Part shown: piece by piece, positions 46,986 through 56,990 of the stretch
Layout: each line of letters starts with the position of its first letter
Numbering within the stretch: position 1 is the first letter of the stretch
NCBI GenBank assembly: GCA_963787895.1
Contig: CAWBEX010000003.1
Span: forward strand, 59,792-123,791
Length of the DNA: 64,000 nucleotides
Source of the DNA: Anderseniella sp963787895
GTDB taxonomy: Bacteria; Pseudomonadota; Alphaproteobacteria; Rhizobiales; Aestuariivirgaceae
Direction of reading: 5' to 3'
Program-made: the position numbers and the translations under genes
The notes under the pieces: model-generated
Databases searched by the model: none
Told to the model about the DNA's origin: nothing
What the model saw: only the letters and a program-made list of their open reading frames with translations

Positions 46986-47742
46986 GCATTGTCAGAGTAA
47001 CCAGACACGGATGTAATTAGGCTTGGTGCGTTATCTTTTGTAAAGCACAAATCAACCGCCGCTCGGCAAGAGCAGCGGCGCGGTTTAGTTTGAAATTGGC
47101 GCGACAATTTAGATGGCGCTCCTGGTTGAAGTGGTTATAGACAGCGGAGTGTATGGCAGCGAATTTCTGCAAACTTCGCATGCACCTGAAACGAAGTATG
47201 GCCCGTTCCCTGTCTGTCGGCATTGCCAATGACTTTCATTGCTGAACCATAGGAGCGGAGTTTGTCCGTCACAATGACATGCGGTGGAGCATGCCGTTTC
47301 ATCGCTTTCCTGAGGAATCTTAACGCTGCTTTGCGATCTCGGCGCTTCGTGACACAAGCTTCCAATACCTCACCTTCATGATCCACAGCCCGCCAGAGAT
47401 AATGCGTCTGACCGTTGATTCTCACGAACACCTCGTCAAGGTGCCATCGCCAATTTGAGTAGGCCCGCAACTGCTGGACGCGTTTCTTCCGGTTCTCGGC
47501 GGCAAACATCGGGCCAAATCGGTTCCACCAAAACCGAACGGTTTCATGGCTGATCTCAATACCGCGCTCATGCAACATGTCCTCCACGCTCCGAAGCGAA
47601 GTGGAAATCGGACATAAAGCATTACCGCCAGGTGGATGATCTCAGGAGATGTCTTGAAATAGCGAAATGTGCTCGGTTTGATCATAATCAGACGCTACGA
47701 AACCGCCCTATCCGCCTCAACCAGTTTTTTCTCTGACAGCGC
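46985..47742 (-). mobile_element. IS6-family element, copy 1, internally deleted
   Basis: The left end reads GGCATTGTCAGAGTAA and the right end, on the other strand, GCGCTGTCAGAGAAA; these are imperfect inverted repeats sharing TGTCAGAG. The length is 758 bp, and adding the 59 bp missing relative to copy 2 gives about 817 bp, the usual IS6 size. No flanking 8-bp duplication was identified. Confidence 0.8.
47017..47685 (-). pseudogene. IS6-family transposase, broken
   Basis: The DDE transposase begins MIKPSTFRYFKTSPEIIHLAVMLYVRF, passes through HERGIEISHETVRFWWNRFGP, WRWHLDEVFVRINGQTHYLWRAVDHEGE (first Asp) and VIVTDKLRSYGSAMKVIGNADRQ (second Asp). A one-base loss near 47600 shifts the frame. 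A second defect is a 59-bp deletion at about 47208-47216 that removes the GRWSNNRAENSHQP region with the catalytic Glu; copy 2 keeps it. The C-terminus (FAAIHSAVYNHFNQERHLNC) continues in another frame to 47017. The element cannot make an active transposase. Confidence 0.85.
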
Positions 47743-47896
47743 TCTATGGGCGGGAAGCGGACATTCGCGGCTACTGCGATACAATGACCGCTCTCGGGCG
47801 GTACATTAGCCGTTCTCCGCTCCAAATGAAACCTGCCGGTTCTTAGCCCAAGCGGAAATCTCATTCCCAAAAAGCAGCGGTCCAGTCGAGCTCAGG

Positions 47897-49159
47897 TCAA
47901 AGACCTTTCGCTGCCAGAGCAACAGCATCATCGACCAGCTTGAAGTCCTCATCTGTCAAAGCAAGCGATGGGTAGACCTTGCCCGGCGACTTGAACACGC
48001 CTTGCATGCGCAAGACATCGTTGAAGCGGGCATTCTTGGCCGTATCCGCCTGCATTACATCACGATAGCTCTTCACCGGTTTGGCTGTGAACAAGACATC
48101 AAACAGCCACGGCTCGCCGACGATCTGGTGGTCGTGACCTGCAGCTGTGAGGTGGGTTGAAAACAAGGCCATCAGGCGCTGGCCGTTCTTTTTGAGCTTG
48201 TCGAACTGGCCCTGGCGACGCAAGATTTCCATGGTTTTAAGGCCTGCCACAGCAGCAACCGGCGCGCCAGATAGGGTTCCCAGTTGCATCAGGAAGCCGT
48301 CGGGGCCAACCTTTGCCTTGTCGAAATGCGCCATGATATCTGCGCGCCCGGCAATGGCGGCCAAGGCAAACCCGCCGCCGATAATCTTACCCAGGGTGCA
48401 GATATCCGGCACCACGCCATAATAATTTTGAGCGCCGCCATAGGTGAAGCGGAAGCCTGTAACAATTTCATCAAAAATCAATACGATCCCATGCTTGTCG
48501 CATTCAGCACGCAAGGCTTCCAGAAAGCCGGGGGTAGGCGGCAGAATGCGCTGGAACGGTTCGACGATGATCCCGGCAATCTCGTGACCGTGTTCGGCGA
48601 TGATGGAGCGGGCAAACTCGATATCATTGAACGGGGCAATCAGCATGGCGTCGCGCACGCCTTGTGGGATGCCGGGTGAGTCCGGAACAGCTAGTGGGAA
48701 GTTTGCGAGTTTTGCAGGCGCGAGGCTCATCTGGGCCTCAGCCGACATGCCGTGATACCCGCCTTCAAATTTCAGGATCTTCTCACGGCCCGTGAACGCT
48801 CGCGCAAGGCGCATGGCATACATGTCTGCTTCTGAACCAGTACACAGGTAACGTACCTGCTCGGCACATTGCACAGCGTTGCAGATTTCTTCGGCCAGCT
48901 CGATGCCTGCGGCATTGTTGGCAAAGAAGGTCAGGCCCTTTGACAGTTGTTCCGCCACTGCCTCGAGCACTTCAGTGTGACCGTGGCCCAGCAGCATGGG
49001 GCCGGACCCGATCAGCAGGTCCACATATTCCTTGCCGTCTTCATCCCAGACGCGAGAGCCCACACCGTGCTGGATGATGATTCCCGGATCAAAGTTGCCA
49101 AAGCCGCCGCCAGGTAAAACAGCATTGGCACGAGAAATCCAGTTAGCCTGATTGGTCAT
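47897..49159 (-). CDS. Class III aminotransferase, glutamate-1-semialdehyde aminomutase-like
   Basis: A 420-residue fold-type I PLP enzyme. It has NAVLPGGGFGNFDP at the start, GSGPMLLGHGHTEV, LCTGSEADMYAMRLARAFTGREKILKFEGGYHG, the Asp in LIFDEIVTGFRF and the PLP Lys in TLGKIIGGGFALAAIAG. Family members include GSA aminomutase and many catabolic transaminases. Since it stands last in the island operon with amine- and enolase-type enzymes, a catabolic transaminase is likelier than a heme enzyme. Confidence 0.85.
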   Translation of the reverse strand: MTNQANWISRANAVLPGGGFGNFDPGIIIQHGVGSRVWDEDGKEYVDLLIGSGPMLLGHGHTEVLEAVAEQLSKGLTFFANNAAGIELAEEICNAVQCAEQVRYLCTGSEADMYAMRLARAFTGREKILKFEGGYHGMSAEAQMSLAPAKLANFPLAVPDSPGIPQGVRDAMLIAPFNDIEFARSIIAEHGHEIAGIIVEPFQRILPPTPGFLEALRAECDKHGIVLIFDEIVTGFRFTYGGAQNYYGVVPDICTLGKIIGGGFALAAIAGRADIMAHFDKAKVGPDGFLMQLGTLSGAPVAAVAGLKTMEILRRQGQFDKLKKNGQRLMALFSTHLTAAGHDHQIVGEPWLFDVLFTAKPVKSYRDVMQADTAKNARFNDVLRMQGVFKSPGKVYPSLALTDEDFKLVDDAVALAAKGL

Positions 49160-49168
49160 AATTGTCTC

Positions 49169-50271
49169 CTAACTGAATTCTGTAACAGGCGGCCCGAGTT
49201 TGCCGGAGTCAGGCGCAACGCCTAGTCCCGTTCCTTCAGGTGGTGCAATTCGACCATTCAAGCGCGCCGGTGCCTTGTCATCAAGACGTGGGCCAACATA
49301 GCCCGACAGATCACACACGTTCATTAGGCTGGACGACCGCGTTGCCGCACCAAGGTGCAGCAGGCAAGCTGTAGTGATGTCCGACCCCCAAGTGTCTTCA
49401 ATGCACATTTTGGCACCAAGATGCAGGCACAGGTCGCGTGCGCGCCGCATGGCTGACAGACCACCAAACTTGGATAGTTTCAGTGCGACAGCATCCATGC
49501 AGCCAAGCTCATAGGCCTTTAGAAGAGACGCTGTATCATTGGCGTTCTCGTCCATTTTCATTGGCAAGCCCGTGGCAGTGCGCACGGCTGCGCATTCTTC
49601 AATGGTGCGGCAGGGCTGTTCCAGCATCACGTCAAGATGAGCCACGGCCTTGCCGGTGCGGGTGGCATCAAGGCGTGTGGCACCACAGTTCCAGTCGCCA
49701 TAGACGAGCGGACCAGGTCCTATGCCTCGCGCACCTTATGCAAGCGTTCAGCATCTGCCTGCCAGTCATTATCCGCACCCAGTTTGACCTGGAACTGCCG
49801 CATGCCTTGATCGTATGCCTGCCTTGCCATGCGGGCCATCTCGTCTGGCGCAACGCAGGTGATCGAATGATAAAGCGGCATTGTCTCCTGCCGCCTGCCA
49901 CCGAGCAACGCATAGAGCGGCAGGTTGGCTGCTTGTGCCGTCAAATCCCACAGAGCGGTATCCACCGCTGATTTTGCATAGTGGTGGCCCGGAAGCCATG
50001 CGTCCAGTTTGTCCATGAGAGCTTCAGGCCCGACAGGGTCGGCTCCCAACAAAATGGGCGCCATTTCCTCAATTGCAGGCACAACACCACGCGCATAGGC
50101 GGGCAGGTAATGCGGGATCGGGCAAACCTCGCCCCAGCCCGTTTTGCCGGTATCGGTGTCCAGGCGGACAATGGCAGTCTCAACCGTGTCGCAGGTTTTG
50201 CCATCCGACATGTTGTAAGTGACGTGACTGGTCAGTGGCACAAGCCAGATAGTGATACGGGTTATCTTCAT
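49169..50271 (-). CDS. Enolase-superfamily enzyme (mandelate racemase/MLE type) 1, frameshifted near 49735
   Basis: Joined over one missing base at about 49735 (VREA to GPGPLVYGDW), the protein has about 367 residues. The capping domain covers 1-125 and the barrel follows, with QVKLGAD in place of a KxK strand, metal ligands in VYGDWN, MLEQPC and MKMDENA, and the opposite-face Lys in ALKLSKFGG. Relatives include cis-3-hydroxy-L-proline dehydratase and hydroxyproline-betaine epimerase (HpbD). The first Lys of the KxK pair is Gln here, which would suit one-base dehydration or epimerisation from the other face. It is nearly adjacent to the aminotransferase and overlaps enzyme 2 by four bases. 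Confidence 0.72.
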
Positions 50272-51372
50272 TGGTACACCTCCTCAGGTTCGCCAAGGAT
50301 GTTCATGTCCGGCTCTATACCCAATCCGGGAAGCGACGGCGGGGTGGCGCTTCCATTGTTATTGCGAGCGCCTTGACCCGGAACAGGGTCAACAGCCAGG
50401 TGATAGTGGCACAGCCAGGAAGCGAGGCGATTGGCTTCGGGCGTTGATGAGGCAAGGTGGATGGCGGCGGTGTCCGCCAATGCTGACCCGCCCAGGTCTT
50501 CAATGTGCATCTCCCATCCCACTGAAACGCCGAAGTCTCTGATCTGACGCGCCTTGGTCAGCCCACCAACTCGATTGGGTTTTACCTTGATGCCTTCACC
50601 TGCCCGTGCCTTCCAGGCCTCAAGATGGTCCTGCATGGTGTGCAGACACTCATCCAGCATGATTGGGTTTTTCACGCGTGAGGCAACATGTGCGCACTGT
50701 TCAAGTGTCTCGCATGGTTGCTCGACCCAGTCGCGTGCATGACCGAATTCAGCACTTGTACCGCAACCCCCGGAGTCCAGGCCCTGTTCACGTCAAATGT
50801 TACCTTGTGGCCCTTTGGCAGACCTGAGGATATCGCCTCGATGCGCTCGATATCGAGGTCAGTGTTGTTGCCACCAACCTTGGCGGAATGAACGGTGTAG
50901 CCTTTGGTGGCTGCCTTGTTGATGAGTGCCAACATTGTTTCGGGCGTACCGGTGGAAATGGATGAATTGACCAGCACCGTATGGGGCGCGTCACCACCAA
51001 ACAGCTTCCACAAGGGCATGCCAGCCACCTTTCCCAGAATGTCCCAGCAGGCAATGTCGATGGCGGATTTGACATAGAGGTGGCCCGGCAACTGCACGTC
51101 CATGATGCGGTTGATGTGATCGAGGATGCGGGGTCCTGACCGATGAGAAATGGAGCAAGTGTTTGTATGCCTGCGCGGATACCGGGGCCATGAGCAGGAA
51201 GGTATGTGTGTCCCCACGGACAACCTTCGCCCCAGCCCGACACTCCCTCATCTGTATCGATGCGCACGAATGTGGAGTCGAGCTGTTCAAATTTCAGTCG
51301 ACCGCCTGATAACCAGTAGGGCTCGATGAGCGGCATGGTCAGTTGCCAGACCGAGATGCGCGTGATTTTCAT
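50268..51372 (-). pseudogene. Enolase-superfamily enzyme 2, two frameshifts
   Basis: The gene starts MKITRISVWQLTMPLIEPYW, closely parallel to enzyme 1. It is broken near 51140, where a C run appears one base short (LIGQDP then RILDHINRIMD), and near 50715 (VLNSVMHA then RDWVEQPCETLEQ). The corrected protein has about 368 residues with HSAKVGG, FDVNRAW, DWVEQPC, IMLDECL and KVKPNRVGG as barrel motifs and a terminal HLAVDPVPGQG stretch. The GEGCPWGHTYLPAHGPGIRAGI region resembles cis-3-hydroxyproline dehydratase-type enzymes. If the indels are errors this is an intact paralogue of enzyme 1. Confidence 0.68.
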
Positions 51373-52454
51373 TGAATGGTGACCACAATGTTGCCGGTGT
51401 GTTTCTTGTCTATGAAGGCTTGTTGCGCTTCCCGCAGCTGCTCCAGCGGGTAGGTGGCGGCAAGGACAGGCTTTATTTCACCGCGTTCGATATAGCCAAC
51501 AAGGTCGGGGAAAATATGGGTCGGGATAATGGTTGACCCGGTGAAGGTGAGATCGCGCAAGTAAAACGTGCGCAGGTCGAGCATTACCATCGGGCCGGCA
51601 ATGGCACCGGAACAGGTGTAGCGACCGCCGCGTTCCAGCACATCAATGAGGGTGGGCCAATACGGCCCGCCAACCACATCAGCCACTACGGTGATTTTTT
51701 CATCACCAAGCGCCTTGCGCAGGTCAGCAGGAGATCGCTCAATGATCTTGTGGGGCCCGAGCTTTGCAACCGCTTCGTGTTTTGAGCCTGATGCCATGGC
51801 AATGGTGCGCGCCCCGCGTCGCCTGGCAAGTTGAACCAACGCACCGCCAACACCGCCCGATGCACCTGGTATGAGAACGGTATCAGCGTCGGTAACAGCT
51901 GCCCGCGTCAGCATGCCTTCAGCAGTGGTATAGGAACACTGGAAGGTTGCGAGCTCTGCGTCTGACAGGTTTGAGTTCACCACTTGAATTGCGTGCGCTG
52001 GTGTGCGTGCATATTGCGCAAAGCCGCCGTCAACTTCGGAGCCGAAATAGCGCGCCTTGTCCATTGCGGACGGTTCTGCCGGATCTCGTATCCAGCCATC
52101 CGTCATGACTCGCTTGCCAATAAGGTTTGCATCCACGCCCTGGCCAACCCCCACCACGTGGCCTACGGCATCTGCGCCCTGAATGCGGGGAAAAGCGATG
52201 GGTGCGCCGCCCCATGTCGGGTCATCGTCCTTAACTTCTGTGTAGGCGCTGCCGGTGGTGGCTTCCGTCACGGCTTTTGAGTACCAGCCAGTACGGGTGT
52301 TCACATCTGTGTTGTTCAGTCCGCAGGCTGATACCTTGATCAGTACATCGCCTGGGCCAGGCTCCGGCACTGGCCAGTTGTCATGCAAGACATATTTGTC
52401 GAGGCCACCATGTCCGGTTAGCACCATTGCCTTCATGGTTGCGGGCATGCTCAT
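51369..52454 (-). CDS. MDR-family alcohol dehydrogenase / quinone reductase-like enzyme
   Basis: A 361-residue medium-chain reductase with the GroES-like N-domain (GPGDVLIKVSACGLNNTDVNTR), FPRIQGADAVGHVVGVGQGV, and the Rossmann domain VLIPGASGGVGGALVQLARRRGAR. The catalytic zinc Cys of classic alcohol dehydrogenases is at ACGLNNTD but the structural-zinc Cys set is missing, so it is closer to the quinone oxidoreductase/crotonyl-CoA reductase branch. It overlaps both neighbours by four bases in the island operon. Substrate unknown. Confidence 0.8.
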   Translation of the reverse strand: MSMPATMKAMVLTGHGGLDKYVLHDNWPVPEPGPGDVLIKVSACGLNNTDVNTRTGWYSKAVTEATTGSAYTEVKDDDPTWGGAPIAFPRIQGADAVGHVVGVGQGVDANLIGKRVMTDGWIRDPAEPSAMDKARYFGSEVDGGFAQYARTPAHAIQVVNSNLSDAELATFQCSYTTAEGMLTRAAVTDADTVLIPGASGGVGGALVQLARRRGARTIAMASGSKHEAVAKLGPHKIIERSPADLRKALGDEKITVVADVVGGPYWPTLIDVLERGGRYTCSGAIAGPMVMLDLRTFYLRDLTFTGSTIIPTHIFPDLVGYIERGEIKPVLAATYPLEQLREAQQAFIDKKHTGNIVVTIQ

Positions 52455-54901
52455 TGGGTTGCGACCAACGTGGCTTCGGCACGCGGCGCGAGATTTTGAG
52501 GATCATATGCCGGTTCGCTCAACACCCTGGCCGCGCGCAGTTTCTCATTCATGAAAATCTGAAGCTGAGTGCCGGGTTTTGCAGCGTGCGGCTTGAGATA
52601 GGCAAATGCCAGGATCTTGCCGACTGTGTGGCCAAAGGCAACAGACGCGGTTGATCCCACAACCTTGCTATCCAGGTACACGGCCTCACTGCCATTGCCA
52701 TCCCAGATGCCGTCCGGTTCGATTTCCAGATAGGCGCATATCCACGGTGCCGGGTTGTCCAGACTGGCTTGCGTTTGTTCCTTTCCAAAGAAATCCTTAT
52801 CCATTTTCACAAACCGCATCACGCCTGCTTCCGGCAAGGTGACCTCGTTGGTCAACTCGCCTGCACCTTTGAACATTTTCTCCATGCGCATGGCGTTCAT
52901 GGCGAAAGAGCCATAGTCCGCAATTCCATGCGCCTCACCGGCTGCCCACAAGGCATCATAAATGGCCAGCATGTGCTCGCGGGGTCCGTGCAGTTCCCAG
53001 CCTAGCTCACCCGCATAGGACATGCGCATGGCCCAGACCTTGTGACCTGCAACAGTGATCTCTTGTGCGCTCATCCAGCGGAAGTTCGCATTGTCCAGCG
53101 GTGCTGATGTGCAAGCGCCCAAAATATCACGTGACTTCGGCCCATTGATCGACAGGGCAGCCCATTGGCTTGAGCGGTTGATGATGTCCACCTCCTCATC
53201 CAGTTTCACAAAGGTGAGATGGTCGATGAGCCGTTGCTCGAAGAAGGCGGCACACACGAGATAGAATCGGTCCTCAGCCAGCCGCACAATTGTGACTTCC
53301 ACCTCGATACGGCCGCGCCGGTTCAGCAGGTGCGTCAGGCAGATACCTCCTGTTTTTTGTGGCAGTTTGTTTGGTGTCAACTTGTCAAGGAAAGCATAGG
53401 AGTCAGGTCCTGAAACCTCGATCTTGGAGAAGGCAGAGATGTCCATGATGCCGGCGGCCTCGCGCACGGCCCGGGTCTCGATGGCGACCATGTCGAACCA
53501 CTTCGGCCGGGCGAAGGAGTAGTAGTCTCTCTGCTCCAGCCCCTCCCGCGAGAACCAACGTGGCCGCTCATGGCCGTACACTTCCTCGTACACTGCGCCC
53601 TTGGCCTTGAGCCGTTCATAGAGAGGCGAAGGCTTGACCGGGCGACCCGCCAGCCGATTGAAATGTGGAAACGGGATTTCATGGCGCAAGCAATAATCTT
53701 CCTTGGCCTTGATCACCTGCCAGGCGGGTTTTGCATAATCACCAAAGCGGCGAGGATCATACTCACGCATGTTGATATCGCTCGCGCCATGCACCATCCA
53801 GCGGGCAAGTTCACGCGTCAGGCCCGGGCCCCAGCCAATACCGATCTGGGTACCACATGCACACCAGTAGTTGCGCACACCCGGAGCGGGACCGATCAAC
53901 GGGTTGCCATCCGGTGGATGGGAAATCGCCCCATGCACTTCACGTTTGATACCAAGCTCGGCAAAGATCGGCATGCGGCCCATGGCGTTTTCCAGCCATG
54001 GCATGATGCGGTCATAATCTGCTTCAAATAACTCATTTTCAGCTTCCCAGGGGCAATGATCTTCCCAAACCGTATTGGGATTTGTCTTCTCATAAATGCC
54101 GATAAGACCAGACTTCTGCTCCATGCGGATGTAGCCTGACACCAGCTTGTCATCGCGGATGACCGGCAGTTCTTTTTCAAGCTCCAGAAATTCTGGCACT
54201 GTATCAGTGACCAGGTAATGATGGGTCATCGAGGTCATGGGCAATTGCAGGCCGGACCATTCACCCATTTGGCGCGCATATGTACCACCTGCATTGACCA
54301 CGTGCTCACACACGATGTCGCCGTGCTCGGTGGACACTTTCCACTCGCCTGAGGGCAGCTGTTTGATGTCAGTTGCGCGGCAATGGCGGATGATCTTCGC
54401 GCCCAGTTTGCGCGCACCTGTGGCAAGCGCCTGCGTCACGCCGGACGGGTCAACATGGCCGTCATCAGGCGTGTACAGCGCGCCAATGACACCATCGAGA
54501 TTGTAGAACGGGTGCAGCTTGGCAATGAAGTCCGGCTTTACCAGCTCAATGTTGAAACCGAGTGAGCGGCCCACCGACAAGGTCTGGCGCAGCCAGTCCA
54601 GCTCGTCTTCTTCATAAGCCAATCGAAATGACCCACAGCCATGCCATGTCACTGAATGACCGGTTTCTGCTTCCAGCTTTCCAGAGTACAGGCCAATATT
54701 GTAGTCCACGCATTTGCCCAGGCCATAGCTGGATGTTGAGTGGGTGATCTGACCAGCCGCGTGCCATGTCGAGCCAGAGGTCAATTCCGCCTTTTCCAGC
54801 AGGACAATGTCTGTCCAGCCTTCATGTGCCAGGTGATAGGCCGTACCACAGCCCATCACCCCGCCGCCAACTATCACCACACGCGCATGAGACGGCACCA
54901 T
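52451..54901 (-). CDS. FAD-dependent dimethylglycine/sarcosine dehydrogenase-like protein with GcvT domain
   Basis: An 816-residue protein of the DMGDH family. The N-terminal DAO domain starts VVIVGGGVMGCGTAYHLAHEG; His47 in SGSTWHAAGQ is the site of covalent FAD attachment in relatives. A linker domain covers about 390-440 and the tetrahydrofolate-binding GcvT domain about 460-800 (GIMDISAFSKIEVSGPDSYAFLD, NRRGRIEVEVTIVRL, MRMSYAGELGWELHGP). These enzymes oxidatively demethylate N-methyl amines and pass formaldehyde to THF. The gene leads the leftward island operon, facing the RpiR gene across a short operator-like region. Confidence 0.9.
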   Translation of the reverse strand: MVPSHARVVIVGGGVMGCGTAYHLAHEGWTDIVLLEKAELTSGSTWHAAGQITHSTSSYGLGKCVDYNIGLYSGKLEAETGHSVTWHGCGSFRLAYEEDELDWLRQTLSVGRSLGFNIELVKPDFIAKLHPFYNLDGVIGALYTPDDGHVDPSGVTQALATGARKLGAKIIRHCRATDIKQLPSGEWKVSTEHGDIVCEHVVNAGGTYARQMGEWSGLQLPMTSMTHHYLVTDTVPEFLELEKELPVIRDDKLVSGYIRMEQKSGLIGIYEKTNPNTVWEDHCPWEAENELFEADYDRIMPWLENAMGRMPIFAELGIKREVHGAISHPPDGNPLIGPAPGVRNYWCACGTQIGIGWGPGLTRELARWMVHGASDINMREYDPRRFGDYAKPAWQVIKAKEDYCLRHEIPFPHFNRLAGRPVKPSPLYERLKAKGAVYEEVYGHERPRWFSREGLEQRDYYSFARPKWFDMVAIETRAVREAAGIMDISAFSKIEVSGPDSYAFLDKLTPNKLPQKTGGICLTHLLNRRGRIEVEVTIVRLAEDRFYLVCAAFFEQRLIDHLTFVKLDEEVDIINRSSQWAALSINGPKSRDILGACTSAPLDNANFRWMSAQEITVAGHKVWAMRMSYAGELGWELHGPREHMLAIYDALWAAGEAHGIADYGSFAMNAMRMEKMFKGAGELTNEVTLPEAGVMRFVKMDKDFFGKEQTQASLDNPAPWICAYLEIEPDGIWDGNGSEAVYLDSKVVGSTASVAFGHTVGKILAFAYLKPHAAKPGTQLQIFMNEKLRAARVLSEPAYDPQNLAPRAEATLVATQ

Positions 54902-54915
54902 TATCGAAAGCTCCG

Positions 54916-54958
54916 GTACAAATGTTTGTTATGGACAATTGCTATCGTACAAATGTAC
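54916..54958. promoter_or_regulatory. Repeated GTACAAATGT operator-like motif
   Basis: GTACAAATGT occurs at 54916-54925 and again as the nearly palindromic GTACAAATGTAC at 54947-54958. The starts are 31 bp apart, about three DNA turns. The pair fills the 68-bp gap between the divergent DMGDH-like and RpiR starts, as expected for the RpiR operator. Confidence 0.6.
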
Positions 54959-54969
54959 ACTCGTCAATC

Positions 54970-55889
54970 ATGAATGAAATAAATGTACCATCAAGCGACC
55001 AGACCGCCTCACCGGACGTCCTGCAAAGACTGACCGATGAATTGCAGAACCTGACGCCGGAACTTCGCAAGGCGGCAGCCTTTGTGTTGGAAAACCCCAA
55101 TGAAGTGGGCGTGAGCTCCATCCGTGAAATTGCAGCTGCTGCAGAGGTAAAGCCAAACACGTTCGTGCGTATGGCGCGGGTGCTGGGGTTTGACGGCTAT
55201 GATGATTTCCGCGAGCCGTTTCGCGATGAAATACGCCGAGGCACAGCAAGCTTTCCCGATCGTGCGCGCTGGCTGCAATCCATCAGCCAGTCGGGCAAAC
55301 TGGGCCGTCTTTATGCGGACATGGTCAATTCCACCCTTCGCAATATTGAAGAAACCTTTGCCGGCATTGACGACGTTCAGCTGCATGCGGCGGCAAAGGC
55401 AATCTGGGCTTCGAGGCAGGTGTTTGTGCTGGGTGTTGGCGTCAACAATTCAAATGCGCAGAACTTCGCCTATCTGGCCTCAACCGGCATGGAGCAGTTT
55501 ATCGCCATACCCAAACCAGGCTCGCACGGCACTGGATGATCTGGCACGTGCTGACAAGCGGGATGTGCTGATTGCGATGACCTGCAAGCCTTACCGGAGC
55601 GAGGTGGTGCAAGCTGTGCACCTTGCGCGCGAGCAAGGCGTTACAGTGCTGGGTATTTCTGACAGCCCGGCATCGCCGATTATCAGCCGGGTCTGAATTC
55701 GGTTTTGTTGTTTCGGTAGATACGCCGCAGTTTTTCCCGTCATCAGTTTCCACTATAGCCTTACTGGAAACGCTGTTGTCCTTTGTCATTGCATCCGCCA
55801 GCAGTGAAATTGTTGAACGTGTCGGAGACTTTCACAAGCGCCGCCATCTCCACGGCATGTACTGGGATGAGGAGAAGTCCAGATCATGA
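54970..55889 (+). pseudogene. RpiR/MurR-family regulator with SIS domain, two frameshifts
   Basis: The N-terminal HTH_6 domain is clear (LTPELRKAAAFVLENPNEVG, SSIREIAAAAEVKPNTFVRMARVLGFDGYDDFREPF). The SIS domain follows (VFVLGVGVNNSNAQNFAYLASTG) but the frame breaks at about 55520 and again at about 55690; the remaining parts read LDDLARADKRDVLIAMTCKPYRSEVVQAVHLAREQGV, then SEFGFVVSVDTPQFFPS to the stop at 55887-55889. Corrected length is about 305 residues, normal for the family. The SIS ligand is probably a phosphorylated or related small molecule. The stop overlaps the Rieske gene start (ATGA). Confidence 0.78.
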
Positions 55890-56990
55890 GTCACCCGATC
55901 ATGCCGGTTCGCTCGCTTGAAGCGCGCTACTACACAGACCCGGCAGTCTTCCAGCAGGAACTTGACGGAGCTACTTAGCAATACCTGGCAGTTTGCAGGT
56001 CATGTGTCGCAAGTCGCAAACCCGGGCGATTATTTTGCCTTTGAAATTGCCGGACAGAACCTGTTTTGTATTCATGGTCGCGATGGTGAAATTCGCTCAT
56101 TTTACAACGTCTGCCAGCATCGCGCGCACGAGCTTGTGTCAGGCACTGGCAATTGCAAGGTGGTCGTGTGTCCCTACCATGCCTGGGCCTATGAGCTTGA
56201 CGGACACCTGCGCTCCGGACCCAACATCAAGGTGGTGCCGGGGTTTGACAAGTCAGACATTTGTCTGACCCGTGTGAGCACAGAGGTCTTCTGTGGCTTT
56301 GTGTTCGTCAATCTCGATCCCAATGCCGGTCCCATGCGCGACTGGTATCCCGGCGTTGAAGAAGAGTTGCGGGCTTTCGTGCCTCACATTGACAAGCTCA
56401 AACCGCTTGAATGGGTTGAGATTCCTGAAGCTTGCAACTGGAAAGTCTCGGTTGAGAATTATTCCGAGTGTTATCATTGCACGCTCAATCACCCGACATT
56501 TGCAACTGGTGTGGTCAAGCCTGAAACATACGATATCCAGCCACAGGGATATTGCCTGCGTCATACAACCGAATGCCAAAACCTCGACAGGATGAGTTAC
56601 CCGATCGACCTCACCGGTAACGAACATGCAGGCGAATATTCGTCCTGGTTCCTGTGGCCGATGATTTCGTTTCAAGTCTATCCCGGCAATATTTTAAACA
56701 CCTATCACTGGCGCTCGGAGGGTCATGACAAATGCACTGTCTGGCGCGGCTGGTTCACAGTGGATGGTGTTGACAATGAGGTGGTTCGGCGTCTGGCCGT
56801 GCAAGACAGGGCAACGACGGTGGAAGAAGACATTCATCTTGTTGAATCTGTGCAGCGCGGGTTGAACAACAAGGGCTACAGGCCCGGTCCGCTGGTGCTT
56901 GACCCCAAGTGTGGTGTCAGTTCGGAACATTCGATTCAGAAATTACAACAATGGATGCGGGAAGCCGTTGATGGACCAGACACTGTTTGA
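55886..56990 (+). CDS. Rieske-type oxygenase alpha subunit (quaternary-amine monooxygenase-like), frameshifted near 55966
   Basis: The first 30 residues (MSHPIMPVRSLEARYYTDPAVF...) are read from 55886, then one frame change at about 55966 joins to LLSNTWQFAGHVSQ. The Rieske centre is CQHRAHELVSG...CPYHAWAYELDG (C-x-H ... C-x2-H), and the mononuclear iron site is NYSECYHCTLNHP. The protein resembles glycine betaine, carnitine or stachydrine demethylating oxygenases, which open N-methylated ammonium compounds. A reductase partner is not encoded in the window. Next to a DMGDH-like enzyme, stepwise N-demethylation is a natural reading. Confidence 0.8.

Noticed and set aside
47688..47870. A 60-codon minus-strand frame beside the IS6-type element
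   Set aside because: It spans the IS end and non-coding flank and has no family or ribosome binding site.
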